From: Proteromonas lacertae
Lineage: Eukaryota > Sar > Bigyra > Opalinata > Proteromonadidae
DNA length: 64,000 nt
Assembly (NCBI GenBank): GCA_002245135.1
Contig: NGBS01000029.1
Coordinates: forward strand, 23,399-87,398
Direction of reading: 5' to 3'
The notes below the pieces were generated by a model, which had not been told where the DNA came from, did not search any database, and saw only the letters and a list, made by a program, of their open reading frames with translations. The position numbers were made by a program, and so were the translations under genes. Below, piece after piece: positions 58,277 through 64,000 of this stretch. How positions within the stretch are numbered: position 1 is the first letter of the stretch; every line of letters starts with the position of its first letter.

Positions 58277-58861
58277 ATGAGTGATATACAAAACGAATTA
58301 GATGCTAATATTGAAAAACACTTACAAGAAGGTGAAATGTATGAGAATGATATGTCTGAAGTAAAATCATTAATTATTAAAGTATTCAAGGATATGTTGG
58401 ATGGTATGTATTCTGTGATTGAAGAGTATGAAGATGATCCAGAATGGAGTGAACAACCAGGTGATGATATTGATATAACAATGGAAGAAGAAGAAGTGAA
58501 GGAAGAAAAACAAAGTGAATCTAAATCTAAAAAAAGAAAGGATATAACAAAGTCAGATTCAGATTCACAAGTGTGTAGTACTTGTGGTAAGAAGAAAGCT
58601 AATGATGAATTTGGTTATAAGAGTGAAGGTGTATTCTATAAATCTTGTACAGAGTGTAGAAATAAGAAGAAGAGAAGATATGAAGAAGTAAAGAAAGGAA
58701 GTGATAATAGTGGAGAAGATAAGAAGCGTAAAGTAGAGAATAGTTCCACTGCCGAGGGTCGACCAAAGGTAGATATTGCTAAAGTAGATTGTTCTACAAG
58801 TCCTATCCCGGGGGTAGCTACAGTAGATCTAACTACATCACCTACCTGTATAATTAATTAA
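58277..58861 (+). CDS. Polinton ORF with a two-CxxC zinc-binding motif
   Basis: 194 aa. An acidic N-terminal half is followed by a basic linker (SKSKKRKD) and a compact zinc knuckle, CSTCGKKKANDEFG...YKSCTECRNKKKRRYEE. The pattern CxxC-x17-CxxC followed by a basic helix is common in small proteins of large DNA viruses and phages. The tail is Ser/Thr-rich. It is probably nucleic-acid binding. No closer family is recognised. Confidence 0.6.
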   Translation: MSDIQNELDANIEKHLQEGEMYENDMSEVKSLIIKVFKDMLDGMYSVIEEYEDDPEWSEQPGDDIDITMEEEEVKEEKQSESKSKKRKDITKSDSDSQVCSTCGKKKANDEFGYKSEGVFYKSCTECRNKKKRRYEEVKKGSDNSGEDKKRKVENSSTAEGRPKVDIAKVDCSTSPIPGVATVDLTTSPTCIIN

Positions 58862-58925
58862 CTTTTGGTTTAAAATTCATTTTTATATTTCTATACGTTT
58901 TTATATATAAATAATTTCACATAAT

Positions 58926-59309
58926 ATGCCATATAATTCATCTTTAGTTATGTTAGGTGATATGAAAGATACTTTAAATGGTTTGAAACAAGAACTGTAT
59001 ATTTTATTAGGTTGTGTAGTTCTATGGGTTCTTTATAAATGCAAGAGAATATGTGCATGGTGTTATCATAAAGCCTGTCCTCCAGAATTAAGTGAAATAT
59101 TAGCTGAGCCAGAACCTGCTGTTCAATTAGCATTAAGAAAATCTACTATTGTTTCTGCTATTCCATTTACTTTAACACCTGAAAATAGTAGAATAAATTC
59201 TAGAAATGCTAGTGATAATGAAGATGAAGAGCAATTAGAAACAGAAATAGAAATTATTCCTATTAATAAACCTGAGATTGAAATTCAAAAACCAATCATA
59301 AATATTTAA
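58926..59309 (+). CDS. Polinton ORF, small single-pass membrane protein
   Basis: 127 aa with one hydrophobic segment (ELYILLGCVVLWVLYKC, residues ~24-40) followed by a Cys-rich KCKRICAWCYHKAC stretch that might be palmitoylated. The rest is an acidic tail ending EIQKPIINI. TATATATAAATAA lies about 20 bases upstream. Function unknown. Membrane proteins occur in some Polintons. Confidence 0.5.
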   Translation: MPYNSSLVMLGDMKDTLNGLKQELYILLGCVVLWVLYKCKRICAWCYHKACPPELSEILAEPEPAVQLALRKSTIVSAIPFTLTPENSRINSRNASDNEDEEQLETEIEIIPINKPEIEIQKPIINI

Positions 59310-59491
59310 TTTTATATATAGTCTTTTTTTCGTATTTGATTTTTGAAAGTTATTTTTTGTACCCCCTTAAATATTACATAAAGAAAAACCGTTTTATTTT
59401 TCATTCACACTTTTCTTACTCATTTTCAGTATTTTATTTTTTTCATTTTTTACTTTAATAGAAAATTAATTATTCAATCATTCAATCAAAA

Positions 59492-60094
59492 ATGCCAGCA
59501 GACAGAGTCAAACAACCAACCAATTCAGAATTATGCTCCCAGCTTCCATTAAAGGGACAGGCTTATGAGTTCTATCAGAAAGTGAGTCGTAACATCCAGC
59601 ATTTAAAGACATTTTGCGACGAAATGTATATTCAAAGTTTGGCTTATGATGACAGCAAAAAATCAAAGAAGAAGCAAAGTCCACCACAATTCAACTATAT
59701 CGAATTAGAGAAGTCAGCTACAGCAGTTTATTATTGCTTTTCATGTAAGTTTGATAATCAGAAGTTAATTCCCATTAAACATCTAGAGACATTAGATCAA
59801 AATGAGTATATGAATTTATACTTTAGTGACGAAGAGATGAAGAGTATAGTAAAACCAGATGTAAAACAGATTAAACCTTTTATTCAACCTCAGTTAAAAC
59901 AACAACAACAACCACAACAAGAACCACCACCACCAACTGTACCTCAAAAACCTAAAAGAGTTTATAAAAGAAGAACTGATACTGTAAAGAAACCTAAAAC
60001 AAAAGCAGTTATTGATAGTGATGATGAATTAATTCATTTAAAGAAAAGAAAGATTGTTAAGGATTCTGATTTTGTTGACGAACCAGTGGTATAA
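59492..60094 (+). CDS. Polinton ORF, basic Pro/Gln-rich protein
   Basis: 200 aa. A folded-looking N-terminal region (LKGQAYEFYQKVSRNIQHLK, SATAVYYCFSCKFDNQKL) precedes a Gln/Pro run and a Lys-rich segment (PKRVYKRRTDTVKKPKTK). The frame stops at EPVV. The following ORF continues one base out of frame, so the two are probably one gene of about 388 aa split by an indel at about 60088-60094. Confidence 0.5.
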   Translation: MPADRVKQPTNSELCSQLPLKGQAYEFYQKVSRNIQHLKTFCDEMYIQSLAYDDSKKSKKKQSPPQFNYIELEKSATAVYYCFSCKFDNQKLIPIKHLETLDQNEYMNLYFSDEEMKSIVKPDVKQIKPFIQPQLKQQQQPQQEPPPPTVPQKPKRVYKRRTDTVKKPKTKAVIDSDDELIHLKKRKIVKDSDFVDEPVV

Positions 60095-60096
60095 TT

Positions 60097-60663
60097 GTGA
60101 AAGATACTGAATCAAGAACATCTGCTGATGATTTATTAAGTAGCCAAAGTCCTACCTTTACACCTCCAATGTCACCAAGGTCTGATACTACACTTCTTGA
60201 TGTTACTGATATTGATATACTGGATGCTGAATTGAAATATTTTAATGCTGAAATAACTAAAAAAGATGAAGAAAAACAAAAAGAGATAGAAGAGAAAATT
60301 AAGCATCAAGATGCAGAGAGAAAGAAACAAGAAGATGAAGAAAAAAAGAAAAAACAACAAGAAGAAGAAAGAGTTAGAAAAGTACAAGAAGAAGCAGAGA
60401 GAAAGAGAAAACAAGAAGAAGCAGAAAAGAAAAGAAAAGAAGAATTAGTGGTTATTAGAATGCTTCAAGAAGAAGAGAATATGAGACAACAAGAAGAGTT
60501 AAGAAAGAAATGGGTATTAGAACAAAAGAGACAAATGGAAGAAAAGATGAAAAAAGAAAACGATGAATTAGAAAAGAAGATGGAAGAAGAGTTTAAGAAA
60601 AGAATTGAAGAAGAGAAAAGAAAGAAAGCTGAAGAGTTTGAGAAGATGATGAAGAACTTATAA
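60097..60663 (+). CDS. Polinton ORF, coiled-coil continuation of the preceding ORF
   Basis: 188 codons open from 60097 but without an ATG until 60169, which argues that it is the second half of the ORF before it. After a Ser/Pro segment (SPTFTPPMSPRSDTT) it is almost entirely Glu/Lys coiled coil (KQEEAEKKRKEELVV...EMMKNL-like end). It could be a structural or scaffold protein. Confidence 0.5.
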   Translation: MKDTESRTSADDLLSSQSPTFTPPMSPRSDTTLLDVTDIDILDAELKYFNAEITKKDEEKQKEIEEKIKHQDAERKKQEDEEKKKKQQEEERVRKVQEEAERKRKQEEAEKKRKEELVVIRMLQEEENMRQQEELRKKWVLEQKRQMEEKMKKENDELEKKMEEEFKKRIEEEKRKKAEEFEKMMKNL

Positions 60664-60803
60664 GTATTAATATATACTTTAAATTTGTCTGGTTTATGCT
60701 TTAATCCATATACTTGAAAAAAGCACTTTGAATTCATTACTTTGATGAAAATTGGTGTTTGTTTTTATATGTAAAAAATAACATAAATAAAAAACATAAA
60801 AAA

Positions 60804-61962
60804 TTATACGAAATCATTAAATAGCGAATTTTTCTTATATACTCTACCATATCTACTTTTTCTGCCTTCTGGTACTGGTTGAATATCTGGTTCTATAGGT
60901 TGTGCTTCATTATTTATACTATGAATTTGTCTTAATCTAAACTTACCATTTGTTGTAATACTATTAACTGGTACTCTTTTTATTTCATGAGATTTGAATC
61001 TATATGAGCCTATATCTCTAGGATTGAATTCTCTAGGTATTGTTCCATCCAAGTTCTTAACAGAATATGAAAATGGTCCAACTTTGTGTATTTGGTATAC
61101 TTTATCAGTATAATAAGTAGTTTTTTGAAGTTTGTTATCTCTACGTTCTTTTATTCTGACAAAATCATCAGCTTTAAAATGAGTATCACTTTTACGCTTC
61201 TTTAAGTTTCTAGCATGGGATTCTTTATACAATCTATCTTGGACTTCAAAATCATTGAATACTTCATTTGGAGTTAGATTATTGAGTGCAGAATGTGGTT
61301 TTGCATTGTAATCATCTACAACAGTATATACTATATTACACAATGATTCAATATTGTTAATTTTATCAAATTCTTCATCAGAAAATGTATTAATTTTTCT
61401 ATAAAACATATCTTTAATAGTTCTCACACATCGATCCAATATTTTCATTATATTATGTTCATTACGTTCTTTAAGTATAAATCGTATATGATTTTTGTTA
61501 AACAAATCTAAAAATTTCTTACCATAGATAATACCAGACTCTTCATCTGACAATATACTTCCTACAAAACGAGCGTTTTCATCCTTAGGTTGCATACCCT
61601 GATAAAACCATTTTTCAAACACTGGATATACATCATTTTCTGATTTAGATTTAACATAATATATCCAACACTTACGACTAACAACTTCTATAATTAACAA
61701 AATGGAACTTTTGTATTGTTGAAAAACACCAAATCTATTTGATATGACCCAGGTAACTTTTCAATTTCATATTTAATTCTATTCCTTTTAGTTGCAGTGA
61801 TTTGATAATCTGGTTTAGACTCTACAAGTTCACTACTAGCTTTTTTAATGTCAGATTTTTAAAGTTATTCTCAAGTTCATTTACAGAGAAATTAATAAAG
61901 TCTCGTTTGTTTAAATAACCATATGTTTTGTATAACTCATTTATTTTATCTTGTAGTGACAT
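60804..61962 (-). CDS. Polinton retroviral-type integrase, two frame breaks
   Basis: RNase H-fold integrase. Landmarks from the N-terminus: YQIDLVFF (first Asp), LLIIEVVSRKCWIYYVKSKS, SILSDEESGIIYGKKFLDLF (second Asp) and LDRCVRTIKDMF, where the usual Glu is Asp, 36 residues after the second. VDDYNAKPHSALNNLTPNEVF is the standard post-catalytic block, and FKADDFVRIKERR...YQIHKVGPFSYSVKNLDG is the C-terminal SH3/chromo-like barrel. Long uninterrupted frame covers 60804-61700. The N-terminal part up to Met 61962 needs two one-base corrections at T/A runs (61722-61726 and 61856-61860). Confidence 0.82.
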
Positions 61963-62028
61963 TCAAACAATATATAAAAAAATATGAATGATATATATTT
62001 AAAGAATTAATGAATTAAAATAATTAAA

Positions 62029-62796
62029 TCATTCTTCTACCTCTCCCAAATCCTTATCACTTAAAGCGTTACCAAAGTTAATAGACTTAGCAGCACTAAT
62101 AAAACCATTACTAATTACTTTCTTAGCAGGGAATGGTCTACGAGTACTAATTAAATCACTATCTTCTATCTTAGTTCTCTTAATTCTTGGAGGTGAAACA
62201 AATTTGTTTTGATTAGCTTGTTCTTTCTTAATTTTCTTCTCATTACTTCTTCTAATAGTTGTAGCTAAATCAGGATTTTCATCATAACCAACAATATCAC
62301 TACAAACTCTATGATTAACAAAGTTTTGAGTACCATTACTCTTAATAGAGATTTGATTATCAACAACACTTACAGCAATTTTACTACCAACATCAACATC
62401 AGATGGAACTCTATAGTTACTATTATCCCATATCATAATAGAATTGAAATTGTGGAAGTATTTAATACCATGTTGAGGTTCTCTACATCCTACACTAATC
62501 AAATATCCACGAATGATTTTTTCTATAAAGTCATTCTCGTTTCTATCATAAATTTGTTTCAATACATATTTCACTTCATCAGCTGAATATGTTTCAAAAT
62601 CTCTTCCATTATTAATTACAACTTTATGATCCAAATCATGAACAAAAGTAATCAATACATATTGACTAGTTTTAGTAGGCTTAACTGTAATACTCTCAAC
62701 AGTTCCTTTAATAATCCACTTGTTACATAACTTTGGATTCTTGTAGTAATCACTGAATTCTACATCTGTAGCTTCATAGGGTGTTTCGTTACTCAT
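62029..62796 (-). CDS. Polinton ORF, 255 aa, unknown
   Basis: Starts MSNETPYEATDVEFSDYYKN. The first ~170 residues look like a mixed alpha/beta globular domain with many beta strands (IKGTVESITV, QYVLITFVHDLDHKVVI, SKIAVSVVDNQISIKS). A basic, Ser/Pro-rich tail follows (SPPRIKRTKIED). An OB-fold single-strand binding role is conceivable but I see no diagnostic motif. It diverges from the polymerase gene across a 160-base gap. Confidence 0.5.
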   Translation of the reverse strand: MSNETPYEATDVEFSDYYKNPKLCNKWIIKGTVESITVKPTKTSQYVLITFVHDLDHKVVINNGRDFETYSADEVKYVLKQIYDRNENDFIEKIIRGYLISVGCREPQHGIKYFHNFNSIMIWDNSNYRVPSDVDVGSKIAVSVVDNQISIKSNGTQNFVNHRVCSDIVGYDENPDLATTIRRSNEKKIKKEQANQNKFVSPPRIKRTKIEDSDLISTRRPFPAKKVISNGFISAAKSINFGNALSDKDLGEVEE

Positions 62797-62956
62797 TTTA
62801 TATAAGGGAGAGATGAAAATAAAAAATGATTAAAAAATGTCAAGAAAAATGAAAATGAAATTTTCTTTTTATTTTTAAAGTCGACCAATCAAATCATCCG
62901 ACCAATCAAATTTCATATTTCCATTTTTGATTTATTTCTCGAATTCTGTCTATATA

Positions 62957-64000
62957 ATGAGCAAACATAAAAAGCTTTTAAAAGCATTTTTTAAACTTCT
63001 AGAACAAACTTTTAATAAAATAAACATCATAAGCATAAGCATCGCCATCATCATAAACATAAACATATAGATGAACTACCACCAGAAGAAGCTCCAAAAC
63101 GAAGATTAGCGCCATTATTTAGTACAGATGCTATTCAAAATAAAAAAAGATATAATAATGATATACCAATAATCAGTGATACATTCTTTGGTGGATTAAT
63201 GCCTTCTTCCCTACCAAAACCTAACCAAAATCAAAGATTTAATGATAGAATACGTGATGCTAGAGAAGTTGATAAATCATCTCAAGGTGTTACCAGGAAA
63301 TGGGTTTTCAATTATAATAATAGAAATTACAGTACACCACAACAATGTTATCATGATTTTGTTAATAATAGTGATATCAAAGATATATTACATGAACTAG
63401 CTGATACTATGAATATGATTAAATTTTTCTTTATTGTACGTTCAATTTATATACCTGATGAGTCTACTGACAGTGATGATGAAGTTTCTATATTTAGTCG
63501 TAGTAGACTATGTGAAATAACAAAAATGTCTACTGTAGGTGAAATACAAACTATACTGGAGAATATATTTACACAAATATCAGAAGATGATTCAAATCAT
63601 CCTCAAAGTGGTCTTACTTTTGCTAGAGTAAATACTATAGAATTATATGTAACAAAATTTAAAGTGATACGTGGAAGTAGTTTTATTGTTTTACCTGCTA
63701 AACTTCAAGGTCTTAGATGTTTAACAAATGTAATAAATGAAGATAATGAATGCTTTAAGTGGAGTGTACTATGCTCTTTATATTCTAATAATCTACAATG
63801 TAATAAAGATAAACCTGAAAAATACAAAATGTATGAAAAGAAACATGATTGGAGTATGTTAACATTCCCTGTTGATGCTACAGACAATGAATCTATTGAT
63901 AAGTTTGAAACAAAGAATCGACTAAATGTGAATATATTTTATATTGATATTGCTAAAGATAAAGAAGAAATATTCTTACCCATTCATTTATCTAAACAAA
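62957..64000 (+). CDS. Polinton DNA polymerase B, N-terminal part
   Basis: The last ~150 residues match the Maverick polymerase N-terminal region: NEDNECFKWSVLCSLYS, EKYKMYEKKHDW, LTFPVDATDNESIDKFE, LNVNIFYID and KEEIFLPIHLSKQ. The order C-WSvL, F-P, Ikkfe-N-i-vnvf, ifPl-ls-k is the one I know from these elements. Before it lies a His/Lys-rich stretch (HHKHKHRHHHKHKH). ATG 62957 (MSKHKKLL) reads into the main frame only if one base is added near 63017-63024 (AAAA). Exonuclease and polymerase domains are outside the window. Confidence 0.75.

Larger units (their letters stand above)
57720..64000. mobile_element. Maverick/Polinton element, right end outside the window
   Basis: Intronless ORFs packed on both strands replace the spliced host genes from about 57.8 kb. 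Two hallmarks are present: a retroviral-type integrase (minus strand, 60804-61962) and the N-terminal region of a Polinton protein-primed DNA polymerase B (plus strand, from 62957). The left limit is set only by the first ORF; I found no terminal inverted repeat or 6-bp target duplication. Capsid, ATPase and protease genes are not visible and would lie to the right if the element is complete. Confidence 0.8.

Overview
This window is nuclear DNA from an AT-rich, gene-dense unicellular eukaryote. Nearly every recognisable gene is conserved eukaryotic housekeeping (Utp14, Rab11, Sys1, Sec62, CTP:phosphocholine cytidylyltransferase, PRC1/MAP65, casein kinase 1, ELMO-domain and tristetraprolin-type proteins). 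Genes are split by very short introns, mostly 25-50 bases, running GTAT...TAG. TAA, TAG and TGA all end genes, so the standard code applies. A bacterial-type prolyl-tRNA synthetase and a TsaE-like ATPase with presequence-like N-termini suggest a mitochondrion that still translates. I cannot name the species; an amoebozoan or another free-living protist would fit.

Layout: 0-3.3 kb holds Utp14 (cut by the window edge), Rab11 and an SGNH esterase. 3.5-5.3 kb is sparse, with a possible bZIP gene and a 601-bp non-autonomous DNA transposon with clear inverted repeats and a 5-bp target duplication. 5.5-10.6 kb holds mitochondrial ProRS, SYS1, PCYT1 and PRC1. 11.2-14.4 kb is a pseudokinase/leucine-rich-repeat gene. 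14.9-26.6 kb is a surface-protein island: three type I membrane proteins share one transmembrane/tail module, and two of them carry nearly identical metalloprotease ectodomains in a head-to-head inverted duplication with 2.8-kb arms. 26.8-45.3 kb returns to housekeeping, including a large coat-like propeller/solenoid protein. 45.4-51.6 kb is a cluster of four Bax-inhibitor-1 (TMBIM) paralogues. 51.7-56.9 kb holds a thioredoxin-PUB-STI1-UIM protein and an EF-hand membrane protein. From about 57.8 kb to the window end lies a Maverick/Polinton element: intronless ORFs, a retroviral-type integrase and the N-terminal part of its DNA polymerase B, which runs off the window.

About sixteen reading frames appear broken by one base, usually beside a homopolymer. 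This looks more like draft-sequence error than biology, but decay or recoding is possible gene by gene. Exon limits were read by eye from GT-AG signals and frame continuity, so gene coordinates are spans that include introns.
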